From the NCBI GenBank assembly GCA_032718865.1, contig JALUTQ010000030.1, positions 496,001 to 560,000 of the forward strand: 64,000 nucleotides of DNA, in the 5' to 3' direction. The notes below the pieces were generated by a model. The model saw only the letters and a list, made by a program, of their open reading frames with translations, did not search any database and was not told the DNA's origin. The stretch is from Tilletia caries (lineage: Eukaryota; Basidiomycota; Exobasidiomycetes; Tilletiales; Tilletiaceae). Of this stretch, positions 19,403 through 30,958 are shown piece after piece. Positions within the stretch are counted from its first letter, which is position 1, and the number at the start of each line of letters is the position of its first letter. The translations under genes and the position numbers were made by a program.

Positions 19403-21643
19403 TCATGACCGCTTGTGCGCATCCTCCTCCAGGATGGCCTCGCCCTCCCTAGCGACGTTTGGTATGGCCAACGAGGCGACAATGACCTCCTCCTCCACCT
19501 CACGCTTGTGGACCGACTCATCATCCGCCTTCTCGATATCCTTCGTTGCGCTGGCGGCGTCCTCGGTGTCCGTCGCCGACTTATTGCGTCTTGTAAAGCC
19601 AGCCACGATCGCAGCGGGAATCTGGCTGAAGGGAGTCACCTTCTTCGTCCGTAGATTGGTGCACTTGATCAGCAGCAAAATGAGAACGAGATTGATGGCC
19701 ATGGTGGGTAGGCCGATGACGAGCACATCGGCCGTGGCGCGGCTGAAGGCTTGTCTGGCACCGTCCTGTATGGCACCCTCGGGGAACGTTTTCAAGGTTT
19801 CGGGTCGATTGAGGGTCCTTTCCGCATACTCTGCGGGGACGTTGTTCTTGCTCAGCTCCTGTGGTAGCAAGGAAAAGAAGACGCCCGAGGCAATACCGTT
19901 GCCGATGGTGCCTCCCACACGCTGCGGAAGGGAGGGTTTTGAAGCAAATATGGTCAGATTCTCCTGCGCCCAGCGATTGCGAGTAGTAGGGATTGAGTAC
20001 TCACCTGAACAAAGGTTACAATACCGACCGCACGCGAAATGTCGAGCTGGCGCTTGACATTGGCTTGCGCGGCAAGAATTGGCGCTTGAATGCAGGCGCC
20101 CATTGCAATCCCAACGAGAATCTGCGCGCCAATCAAATACCCCCGGGACGTGTCGTAATTGATCCGGTAGAGCATGGCCGACCCGACAATGCCAAAGAGG
20201 GGCGAGATGGCCATCTGGGTGTAGTAGTGGCCCGTCTTGCCGGCGAACATACCGCCGAGGAAGCTGCAGACACTCATCGAGAGGACCGAAGGAAGTAGAT
20301 CGACACCAGACTTCGTTGGGCTGGACCCAAAGACAGCCTGGTAGAATCGCGGAAGGTAGTAGATATTGACGAGGACGGAAAGGTAGCAAAAGCAGCTGAC
20401 GAGGGCGCATCCTACCAGATTGCGGTCCTTGAGCAACGCAAGCGGGATCAGGGCATGCTCTCGACCACGGTACGCACACCAGGCAATCAGCAATGCCAAG
20501 ATGAAGGCGGACGCAATGAGAGGGCCCAAGACGCGGCCGTCGGTCCAGGAATACGTGATTCCGCCATCCTGGAGGGGGAGCGTGATTGCGACCAAGAAGC
20601 CAAGCGAGATGAACAGCCCGACAAAGTCGAGCTGGCTGATTTTCTCCTTGAGAGCCATGGGTTTGTGGATAGGGTGTCCAAGCGGAGGGTGCGTGCTGAG
20701 TAGGAAGACGATGGATGCAATGGACAATGCTCCAGCCGGGAGGTTGATGTAGAAGCAATATCTCCACCCGATATGTTGAGCGATTGCTCCGCCGATGAGC
20801 GGGCCGAGGACCATAGAGATGCCGAAGACGACGCCGAGGCCGCCCATCAGACTGGCGCGCTGCTGTAGGGTGGTCGATTCAGCCAAGATGGTCATGGCGC
20901 TGATCATGATTCCAGATGCGCCTACCCAAAGATTGATGAATGGTGAGCTCGATCTGAGTGGGACAACACTGAAGTGAGCAGCGGAGTTTCGGACGACTCA
21001 CCTATGCCGGCAATCGCTCGCCCAATGATGAGCGTGACCATGTTTTGAGCCACACCACAGATCAGGGACCCGACCTCGAAGAAGACGATGGCGCTGAGAT
21101 AGCACGGCTTCGAAGCGAAGTTGCTGAGGACCTGGCCGTAGAAGAGCATGAAGCTGGCTTGCGTGAGTAGGAAAGCGGTAACGACCCATGCGATCTGATT
21201 CACGCCGCCCAGATCCGCGACGATGACGGTTTGAGCGGTAGCTGCAGACGATCGCACGAGGGAACAAGTCCTTGCGCGTCAGTCGCGTCGCAAAAGTCTG
21301 CTCATGGAACAGAACAATGGAAGTACTCACAGACTAAGGTGACATCCAGGGCGACAAGGAAGATACTGAGCAACATGCAGAAGTACATGGCCCAGAATTT
21401 GAATCCGGAAAGTAGAGTCGGACCTTGTCGCTCATCCATGTCGATGGCAGACGAAGGCGCGTCCTGCGTAGCGGGAGTCAAAAGACCGTCGGCCGTCTTC
21501 TTCTCGCTGTCTTTGCGATCCGCCGCACTCATGTCGACAGTGGCGGGCGAGGACAGGTTGGGTCCTCCCGATGATGATTCTTGAGTCACGGTAGACCCTG
21601 ACCGACTTGAGGGGCGGCCTGTGTGCACGTCCGTTTGAGCCAT
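19403..21643 (-). CDS. MFS multidrug-type transporter, DHA2 family (14 TM)
   Basis: Four exons (minus): 21643-21331, 21241-21002, 20921-20005 and 19921-19403; 662 residues, all junctions in phase. The N-terminus (MAQTDVHTGRPSSRSGS...) is a soluble Ser/Thr-rich tail of about 90 residues before the first helix (WAMYFCMLLSIFLVALDVTLV). Typical DHA2 features follow: IAWVVTAFLLTQASFMLFYGQ, GRAIAGIGGASGIMISAM, the antiporter motif C region (GISMVLGPLIGGAIAQHIGW) and RYCFYINLPAGAL. Motif A is degenerate (GQVLSNFASKP instead of GxLSDxxGRK). The family exports drugs, toxins or amino-acid derivatives by proton antiport at the plasma or vacuolar membrane; the substrate is not predictable here. The C-terminal tail is acidic and ends EEDAHKRS. 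An alternative upstream ATG (MPPAATRSD) exists; I chose the MAQTD start. Confidence 0.85.
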
Positions 21644-22468
21644 GGTTGTCAATCTTTGCGTCTGCTGAGGTTTCAAAGCTGGGATGGTGGCAGGGAAGAC
21701 AAGATGGGAGGAAAGGTCAGAAGGGGGCAGAAAGTCAGAACGAGTTGCGGCGGGGGGCAAACGAAGGTCAGCTACACAATAATCTATAAGCTCCCTGTAT
21801 TTATTCTCACGAGAATGACTCGCCGATGCTCAGCGCTCAGATCTGAGAATGAAACGAGGGGGTAAGCCTGCTTTCCCCTCCATCTTCGCTTGGGGAGCGG
21901 GGAGCTGTCAGCTGAGAATTCGGAGCGAGTCACCTCCCGCCTCGTCGGCTATTTCGGCCACTCACTGTGCCTTTGTGAGCAGACGGAAGAACGTCGTCGG
22001 AGGACGTCGGACCAGGATTCAGGAACACTCACACTTGTGGACTGCTTGTATGTGGTGTCTCGGCTCCCGGCGGCCAGTAGCTCGACTCAGCCGATAACCA
22101 TCAGCGGTACCGCAGGCCACAACGTATAACGCCTCAACGCCTCAACGCCTCAACCTGCGGCCTGGGCCGGTCAAAACTCAGCTTTGTTTTCGCGTTTCGC
22201 AGTGGTGTCAGATGTCAGTCCGACAACGCCGACGTCGAAGTTTCGTTGAGTCGTTGCGACTTTTTTTTGAGACGGTGCTCGTCGCGCTCGTCGCTCCTCG
22301 GGATCAACACAGCACGACGAAAGCAACGCAAGCAGTCGCCCTGGAGATGTCTGCAAGCGCCAGCGCCAGTCATACCGGAGGTGTGTCGGACGGGCCATTG
22401 GGGACAGACGAGTTTGAGGGGACGGGACATCACATCGACGATCGAGACGACACAGATGACATGGAAGC
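21644..22468. other. Divergent promoter interval
   Basis: Lies between the MFS gene (minus) and the TPR gene (plus). No gene seen. It includes a short ACGCCTCAACGCCTCAACGC direct repeat near 22129-22152. Confidence 0.4.
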
Positions 22469-25377
22469 ATGGAAGAAGACCATTCACCGGACGAACAGCG
22501 ACATGAGCCATGTAGGTGTTACTACACACCCGATGCAGCCTACGATGATGACGCTGCCTCATGCTCCAGCGACCCCGACACCCCCACGGAGCGCGAGTCT
22601 GGTGCATTTTCCACGCTCCATGACCTGCCCTCGCATATGCTGATCTTGGCCAGCATGGCGTTCTCCCTTTCAGCTCCCGTGCCACTGCCCATTTCACATC
22701 TGTCCGACTGCGCGATTTCACATCTTTCAACCTCGGACGAGGTCAAAAATCTGTTCAAAGACATCGCGGGCATGCTCGAAACCAGCAGCAAGGTTCTGTG
22801 AGATGCTGTTCGTCTCGCAGCGAGCATCGTCCAGCCAGCTTTCAGTTCCAGGTGCAAGCTCCTCGAACGTCACAGCGAAGGCTATGTGAGACGAGCCCTT
22901 CATTTCCTCAAGCAAGTGGCGGAGAGGGAGAAGGTCACAGGGATACGTGATCAGCCCGGCACGCCTTCCAGCATGTTACTTTTCATCGTGAAACAGCATC
23001 TCCACCACTACGACGGCCTCGTCGGCTTACACGACACCCGCACGTTAATCATGCGAAGCATACGCATGCGTAAAACACGGGACGAGCTCTTCAGAAGCTC
23101 AAGAAAGCTGCGGGACGTCGTATTGTCCGCACAGAAAGGGCTCGGACTGAGTCGGATCGGAAGGCTCCATCAGGCTGCTGTCGATCCTCGCGCTCGGAAT
23201 CGACCTCACTCGATCGACATCGTTCCCATCGCTGATGCTCTCCGGGATCATCTCGAACTTCCTCCACAACATCCAGTAGTGGACGAGGACGACTCTGCTA
23301 CCGGCTTTCCCGACGTGGCGACCTACTTGCAGCTTGCCATTTTTCTTCGGATGCTCCGCACTCCTCAAGACATCCGCTTGAATTCCAAGCGAAGACGAGA
23401 ACAGCTTGATAATGGAAACCAAGAAGACGGTGCCAGTGACAGCAATGCTCTCGGACCAACGCTCATCGAATCGATGCCAGAGAGCTCCTCGGCCGCTTGC
23501 AAAGCTGCCTCCGAGCTGCTCGAAGATCTGACGGCATCTCGTCTCGCATTCGACGGTTTGGGTCAGCTTCAGCGATGGAGACAACGTGCCGCCTCTCGTC
23601 TTCGAACGGTGACTCTCCTTTGGAATCGGAATTAGAGACCTTCGGACTCTCCTTCTCGGAAACGGCGACTATGCTCGTGTCGCTCTCGATTCTTCTCTTC
23701 CAAACGCATTTCTTCGAGGCTGCAGCCTACAGTGCAGAACTGCTCGTGGCGACACTTCGAGAAGACTATGAGCAGGAACCCTCAAAGGCCAAGCAGGTTC
23801 GACTAGTTAGCGGCCTCGGGCTGCTTTCAATGCTCCTTGCGCAAGCCGAGTCTCGAGGTTTGGAAGCAATGCGAGCAGGGGAGGAAGCTCTTTCACTCCT
23901 TCAGCCCCTACACGAAGCCGATCCAGCGGAATATCTGCCGCTTGCTATAGTTCTCAAGTTTGCATACAGCCGCTCTCTTTGTAGTTCGGCACGTAAAGAA
24001 CGCGGCATGCTGATGAAATTGTGCCTTTTTCGTAGGAGCGTTCGGGTCGCACAACAAGCTGTCGATCTCGCTCGTTCGACCGTCAAGGCTGAGATAAACA
24101 ACGTGGAAGCAAGAGAGGCCCTTGCCGCCGCTCTCTCTTTGAAAGGCGACGCATGCCACACACTCAGCTATATATGTGCCGACCTTGAAGATTCGCTCGA
24201 AACGCGCCGTTCTGAAGCTGAAATGGCTCACTCCGGTCAAAATCCTTCGGACGCTCAAGGGCCGATCCCAGTCGTGCACTTGAAGATACGCAGGAAAATC
24301 GATGACCAGTCATGCGGGGATCTCGACGAAGCTGGACACTCCTACGAAGAGTGCATTTCAATCTATCAACAGCTGGCGAAAGATGTTCCACGGCTGTACG
24401 ACTATCCGCTGGCTTTGACGATGGAGACCACTGCAGACCTGTACCATCCGATTGCCGAGCCCAAGTCCAAATCGAAAAACGAAAAAGCCATTGCATACTA
24501 TGGACAGGCAATCGCGATCTATCGGCGGCTTTTCCAGTCCTTTCCGCATCTCTTCGACCGCGGCCTTCATGCAGTCTACTACGATCTAGGGAGCCGACTG
24601 CGCTGGGAGAACAGACTCGTTGACGCGGATTTGGCGTTCCAGGAATCACTACATTTCCTCTCGGAACTTGGGGACCCCACCGGTGCTGTCGGTTTCGACG
24701 TATTGCAGGCTCGGGCACATATATGCGTCAGACTCGAGCGGTACGAGGAGGCCCTTGTGCACGGGACGAAGAGCATTGCGATCTCCCGTCACGAAGCCGC
24801 GATGTCACAAAACCATTGGGAAGCCTTTGCCGTGCAAGAGTTCTGCAAATGGGTACTCAAGAAGGAAGCCCGGCCAACGCAAACTCTCCATGCCCTGGAA
24901 TCGGCCGTTGCTCTGGCTATTTCGCAACGCAACCCTCTCGAGTACACATCCATGCAGGACTGCTACATCTGTCTCGCCCTTGGCTGGTTGGGGGCCGTCC
25001 AGTGCTCAGTCGGACAACAGGAAGACGCGACCAAAAATGGCGCGGAAGCTGTCAGGCTCATGCTGGATTTCATGGATTCGAAAGAGGCGAGGGAGGGTGC
25101 GGATCAAGAATTGGAGCCGTACGAGCACATGTTACCGCACTTGCTCGTCCTGCTCGCCGGCACGCATCTGGAGGCTGGGCGTCATGACGAGGCCAAGAAG
25201 GCGTTGGACGAGAGCTTGAAAGTGGGAGACGCGGCCGACGGACCGACAAGGAAGACGGCCTTGTTGCTCAGGGCGCGGTTGCTCGACACAGACGGCCTCG
25301 AGGCGGAAGCGGCGGCGATCAGAGCCGAGGCCGACAGGATCCCTTTCAAAGGCTTCTTGGAGGTTCTTGGTTGCTAG
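22469..25377 (+). CDS. Tetratricopeptide-repeat protein of an expanded fungal family
   Basis: The best model starts at ATG 22469 (MEEDHSPDEQRHEP). A TGA at 22799 disappears if the 48-nt GTGAGA..TTTCAG intron 22798-22845 is spliced, in phase. A second frame change between 23435 and 23640 is solved by an intron 23436-23572 (GTGACA..CTTCAG); otherwise it is a frameshift. This gives about 907 residues. The N-terminal part is helical without clear repeats. From about residue 300 on there are TPR-like pairs: LVSLSILLFQTHFFEAAAYS, EKAIAYYGQAIAIYRRLFQS, EEALVHGTKSIAISR and GRHDEAKKALDESLKVG. Such proteins are probably scaffolds; no enzymatic domain is seen. A shorter relative lies at 37440-38942. Confidence 0.65.
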
Positions 25378-25797
25378 ATCTTCTCCTCTCTCCATATCGT
25401 CCCCCTGCTCATGAGGGTGCAATGCTTCAGACCACCCGGGCGAGCTGTGCATTTCCTATCCTTACTCGGCGCCACAGGCCCTCAGCCTTCTCGCATCTGT
25501 CTAGTGTACTCCTACTTGTACTTTAAGCAAAAGGAATCCATACAGCATAGAGTTGCGCTGAACAAGAATCCATTTGCCATCGTCCCTCTACATATTACGC
25601 TCTGCTCCTCCCTGACACTTCTGCTGCTTCTTCCATCTCAATGCAGTATGAATCACCATTGATTCGCATCTTCTTCACCGACGACATCGCCATGTCCTTG
25701 TCTGTCCCGTCACTCTGCTTCTTCTCTATTCTTCTCTGCTCAACAACCTTCCTCCTCGTCGTCGTATTCAGCAGAGGTTGTCGTGCTGCCGCAGCGG
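25378..25797. other. Convergent 3' ends
   Basis: 3' flank shared by the TPR gene (plus) and the small minus-strand gene. No further gene seen. Confidence 0.4.
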
Positions 25798-26358
25798 CTA
25801 CCCGGTGGCTGAGCAATGGTTGAAGCAGAGCGATCAAACTGTTTGGTAGCACGACTCACAGGGACCGGACGTTCCTACCCAGCTGTAGTGTGGAGGGCTT
25901 GCGCACAGCTGCGTCCTCGTATCTGTGAAGGGTGCAAGAGGGGAAGCGCCACCATTTGGGAATGCGCACATGAATGACGGGTAATGAACTCACGCGGCCG
26001 GCTATGGGTCTTGTAGAATGTGATGGCGAGATGCGAATCGTCCATTGCGACGGGTTGATTGTCGGTGATGAGTGCTTGTTTAACTTGGGGGAAGGGTGGC
26101 CAGGCTGCACGAAGGTTGAGCTCAAAGAGGACGGACGGAGTTAGCGATCGAATTGGGGAAAGGTGAGGCCACTGCCGCGCTGCCGCAGATACCATGATCT
26201 TGAAAGATCTCTTGAGCCTGAGCTTGGAATGTCGCAGCTCTTGAGATCGACAGCACTTCGATCGACAGGAGGCGCAGTAAGTCCTTTTGGCCGCCGTTGA
26301 CGCTCCCAGACAACTGTGCCGCCCTCCGCCGAGAAGATTGTTTGCACATGTACCGCAT
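25798..26358 (-). CDS. Small hypothetical protein, four exons
   Basis: Exons (minus): 26358-26193, 26104-25994, 25922-25860 and 25808-25798, all joined in phase 1 with introns of 51-88 nt (donors GTATCT, GTGAGT, GTGAGT). Product of 116 residues starting MRYMCKQSSRRRAAQL. Exon 2 contains WPPFPQVKQALITDNQ and LAITFYKTHSRP. No signal peptide or known motif. The model rests on splice phase only, and other start sites further upstream are possible, so confidence is moderate to low. Confidence 0.35.
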
Positions 26359-26973
26359 CGCCTCTTCGCTTTGACCGACGGCAGCGTTGCTTCGCCGCGT
26401 GGAGTTGAAGAAAGGTTGAAGAAAGTATAGATGTCCGAGGGATCCGGATATGTAGGAATAGATATGTTGAGCGGGGAAACGATCTCGGGGGGAAAGGAGG
26501 AAAAGTGAGGTATGTGAAGCAAAAGAGAAGACGTAGAGGGTAAGAGGTGAACTCGCAAAACTGTCAGCGCTCAGCAAAGGTAATCGTATGCTGTCAGTGC
26601 TCAGCGATGCCTGACACCAAAGCCAGGCATCCATTCGAAAACCAAGGTCGGACGAGGACAGATGCCACCGCGGCGAACGCAATTTGGGGAGCGAGTCAGA
26701 CTAGACGGGGAGAGGATGAGCGAGCGAGTGGGACTTCCGAGGCATTCGTTGCTGCAACTGTACCTTCGCCTCTTCCTTCGATCCTCACTGGATTCGAACG
26801 ACCCGCCTCAGCCGCTGCGCAGACGCCAGCAGACAGTGAATGCTCGGCCGTCATCCGTGATGTGGTCGGCGCTGGCCTGCGAACGTCGTTGCTGAGCGCG
26901 AAGCCTGCTCACCTTCTCATACAGGCCAACGGCGATTAGATAGATAGCAAACATCCGGTCGAGAAGGTCGAGG
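26359..26973. other. Divergent promoter interval
   Basis: Short ORFs on both strands without support. Lies upstream of both the small minus-strand gene and the polyQ gene. Confidence 0.35.
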
Positions 26974-27253
26974 ATGAGGTCGAGGTCGTCAAGATCAGGC
27001 AGGTCCAGACGCACGCCCCATCAGCAGCGGCATCAGCAGCAGCGCCAGCAGCAACAGCAACAGGAGCGAACAGGAGCGAACAGGAGGATGGCGCGACCCA
27101 CAGCGGGCGAGCATGGCGGCCACGACGAGGTCATCTACGTCAAGTCCGAGCCAGCAGGACGCTCGGTCGAGGATGCGATACCGCTCCTCAGCGACACCGA
27201 CACCGACAGCGACAGCGACTGCGATGAACTCCCGCCTATGCGCAAGCCAGAGG

Positions 27254-27296
<43 letters not shown>

Positions 27297-30200
27297 TGGG
27301 CATCAGCATGCTGGCTCTGCCTCTGCGTCTGCTGTCGATCTGGAGGACGACACGAGCGCTCCGGACTGGCAGCGAGCAACGTACTTCGCCAGCCAGCGCG
27401 CGTATGCAGACATTGCCCACTACTTCCGCACCGGCGACGCCTACTTCGTCAGCCTCACCATGACGCCGTGGGAGAGTAGCCAGGATCCTGTGGACATCGT
27501 CGACTTCGGCTGGGCCCATCTCCGCCCCCAGTTCAACCCAGACGGCCGACAGCAGCACTTCGACTGGAACGCACAGATCGCAAAGGCGCACAAAGGCCAC
27601 AACACCTTCGCTTTCAACCAGGACATGTACTACGCTGCCGAGCGCGTCTGCTCGGCTGTCAACGTCAAGGGGGCACGCACCAGCTGGCGGCCGTATGTCG
27701 TCCACTACCAGCCTATCGAGGGCAAGGACTGCTACAACGAGGCCGTGCTGCCCCACCACAAGGACAACTTCCTCTTCCGCGCATTCATCGATCACATCAA
27801 GCCCAAACGCGAGACCAAGAGCAACTGCTTCTCCAGAAATATCGCTGGAACCTACTTTGACGGCCAATTCCACCTCATGCTCGAATTCAACCAGTTCCTC
27901 AACACCCTTAGCGAGAGAAAGCCCGTCTTCCTCCTGACCCACTGCATGAAGCAAGGTCAGTTCCTCCTCCCCATTCTACCACTTTGTTCCAATCTTTGAC
28001 TTTTTCTTCTCCCTCTTTCAGACGTCGGGTTCCTCTCCCAGCTCGGCATAGCGTGGGGGAACATGAATCTCTCCTACCCGCTCAGCCCTTGGTTCACCCC
28101 CAAAGAGGACGCCGAATGGCTCAAAGAGCATCGCTACTGGCGATCGGCCTGGGACTTTGCTCGCCCTCAGCAACAGTCTAGCGAAGCTCGTACAACCTCA
28201 TCTCAGCACCCGGGCCCAAGCACGACACCCCGTGACGACCGTCAAGATCCCTCAAAGGAACACTCTGAGCGCGAGCGCCGCCGACACGCAAAAGATCTGT
28301 CCAGCTCTCACCAGCCATCGCAGCGAGAACGCTTCGTAGCGCGCGACATGCCTGCTTCCGACGAAAGCTCCGACGACCAACGGAGGCATCGAGCACGCTC
28401 GTCTCGGCCACTTCCTCCACCACCACCCCCACCGCCTCCGCCGCGATACACTCGTACTGTCTCCAGACGGGACTTCTACCGAGTACGCTCTATTCATATC
28501 GTCGATCTCTATGCGCTCATTGACATCCTCCCGCACTTCAACGAGCGCTCGGCCTCCTACTACCCTCCTCTGCGGCCCATCGGTGAGCCATTATCGACGA
28601 CGGCAACAGAGCGGAAGGAGACAGCTGAACGGGAGAAACGCATGCTGAAGCAGAAGAGGGCGGAGAATAAGGTGAGGGCGGAGCGGTCTATGAGGGAAGT
28701 CGCGAAAAACGAACGAGAGCACAACACTCGTGTTCTCAGTCTGCAGGCGACGGCGATTCGAGCTGGGGTCCTGCACGAGGGTGATGGACCGGGCGAACAG
28801 TTCAAGTGGTGGAATGCTGGTAAGTACTTATGTTTTGTCCCCCTTCTTTCACTAGCCATCAAGGCTAATCATCTTGCCCTGCATTCCAACCATGGGCAGG
28901 CAATGAGGCTATGTTCATGCTTGCCGTCCTGGGAAGACTGGTCAACGACCATCCTCTGCCCGACCGGCCTCCGACTCCACCCCCAACACCGCCGCCACGA
29001 CCACGTATCGCGCCAGCAGCATCGACATCAACGCCAATATCAGCAGCAGCAACATCATCAGCGAAGCGAATCGGCAAGCAGAAGGAGTCCAACTCGCCCA
29101 CTTCTCTCTCGGGAATTTTGCAGCCGCCGTCGCGACAGAGAGAGCAGGCACAGGCGCAGGTACAGAAACAGCAGCAAAAACAGCAACAACAAGAACGGCG
29201 GGACTCTCGTCCGGCGGCGGCGGAGCAGCCTCGTCGTGCTTTACCAGGCGCGTCCACAGCTAAGATCGGTGCCTCTGCCGGCCGACCAGCGTTAGCAGCG
29301 TCCGCGAATGCGGCTGTGGCCCAGCAGGCGGAGGCCTCGAATGCGGCTGCGAGGCGGAGAATGCTTGATGATGAGGAATCTCCTGTTCGCTTCGTGCCAC
29401 CCTCTCGTCAAGCCATCCAGCAAGCTGCAGTGTCAGCCACAGCAGCGGCGAAACGGGCGCGTCCGGAGGTTCCGGCTGTTGAGCCGGAGCTGTGTTCCAG
29501 CGAACTCTCGTCCATTGAGAGTGATGAGAGTGAGCCGCGCGTGCGGCGAACAACGTGAGTCTATACCAGTCCTTTTTTCTCAAATGCAGGTGGAGCTGAA
29601 GTGAATCCGGAGTCCTCGTTCTGGCTCTGTGTTTTCATGCATGTAGGAAGCGAGCAAGGATCTACTTCGACCCTTCGTCTTCCGATGACGACTATGTCGA
29701 AGCGAGGGAAGATGTGGACGGCGACGATACAGAGGGACAGGGGTCCCAATTCCTCCCCTTCTACACGTACATGAAGGAGGTCTTCCAGAAACCGGCGATC
29801 TACATCGCTTTTGCTTTCCGCGACGGCCGTCCGACGGACGATCAGCTCATCACCGAGGTCGGATACTCGATCTTGGACGCGAGTCAGGCGGACCTGCGGG
29901 AGAATCTGCAAATGCATACGCGGCATTATATCGTCAAGGAGAACCAAAACATTGCGCGGCCGGAGGCGAAGGCGGACTTTGCGTTTGCTTCTGCTTCGAC
30001 TGCTGCTGCTGCTTCGTCTGTGGGGAGCTCGGGTGTGAAAGGGGTCCGGCATGAGCTGCTGTTGCCGTCGGGGTCGCGGGTCGCGACGGGGAGGAACATC
30101 ATGAAGCAGATCCATAGTGTGCTGAATGATGCGCTGAAGACGGACCGTCGGGTGTTTGCGGTGGTGGCTAATGCTGAAGACAGTGAGTTGGCCCATAGAG

Positions 30201-30850
30201 CGGAAACTCTTTACCTCAGGTCTGTTGACAGTTCATCTTGCTCTTTCCCCCACCAATAGCGAGCGCCGGGCATCGAACCATCATCGGGCAAGAGGAATGG
30301 CCGGCTTTCTACGATTGGCGGACCCACACCTTTTGCGCTCTCGACTCCTCCCAAGACGACATGTTCAAGAGCACCGGCCTGCTCAAACGAATCTACAACA
30401 ACATGAGCAACAGTGCGGTACCCGGTACGCGAGGCCGGAGGATGCATACGATCGAGGTTCGACATCTCTTTGCGGCTGTCAATTCTCGGGACGAGTTGGC
30501 GCCGGCGGGGACGGCCATGGGCACGGGCGCGGGCGTTGATGGGACCACGTTCCAGACATCGGTGGATCTGCCGTTCCCGGAAGTGTTTCGGGCGCTCGGT
30601 CTCAAGCCTGAGAATGAGGGCAATATGGAGAATGCCGGCAACCGCGCCCATTATACCTTGCAGGCCATGCTCGAGTTCGCGTACGGGCCCGCCGAGCCCG
30701 ACGACTTCAAAAATTACGTCAAGTGAGTCTCTGCTCGAAGCTACTTCCTTCCCATGCCGACATTGTGCTCACTTTTATTATCCTCACCACTGTTATGACA
30801 GGACCCGCAGGGAGGCACAGGACGCCAACGACGTCGAGGCCCAGATATGA
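26974..30850 (+). CDS. Gfd2/YDR514C-like protein with two RNase H-fold domains and polyQ tracts
   Basis: Six exons: 26974-27955, 28022-28819, 28900-29554, 29647-30182, 30260-30722 and 30802-30850; every junction is in phase, giving 1160 residues (1122 if ATG 27088 is used). The N-terminus is Gln-rich with a 12-Gln tract (CAG repeat). Domain 1 (about residues 130-340, continued after a disordered insert) contains IVDFGWAHLRPQF, FLLTHCMKQDVGFLSQLG and IVDLYALIDILPHF. A long low-complexity linker follows (proline run, Gln and Ala tracts). Domain 2 has QLITEVGYSILDASQADLRE, TIIGQEEWPAFYDWRTHTF and NAGNRAHYTLQAMLEFAYG. The order and motifs match the DEDD-like fold of the Gfd2/YDR514C family, whose yeast member Gfd2 is linked to mRNA export. 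Catalytic acids look incompletely conserved, so nuclease activity is doubtful. Confidence 0.7.
27259..27294. repeat. CAG trinucleotide repeat (polyQ tract)
   Basis: About 12 consecutive CAG/CAA codons within the Gfd2-like gene. Such tracts are prone to length change. Confidence 0.9.
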
Positions 30851-30958
30851 TGTTTCTTTCATCATCCGAAGAGCAAAATATAATAGGTTGTCGTGTATTA
30901 ATGGAGCTCGCCCTTGGTTCAGGTTCGCGGGTCTATGTACATTTTTAGTACTGGTATG

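Noticed and set aside
19954..20005. MFS exon ending with STQSLLLAIAGRRRI
   Set aside because: This is read-through of the GTGAGT donor at 20004; splicing to 19921 restores QRVGGTIGNG.
22212..22643. Plus-strand ORF at the 5' end of the TPR gene
   Set aside because: Overlaps the better-supported frame starting at 22469 and has no features of its own.
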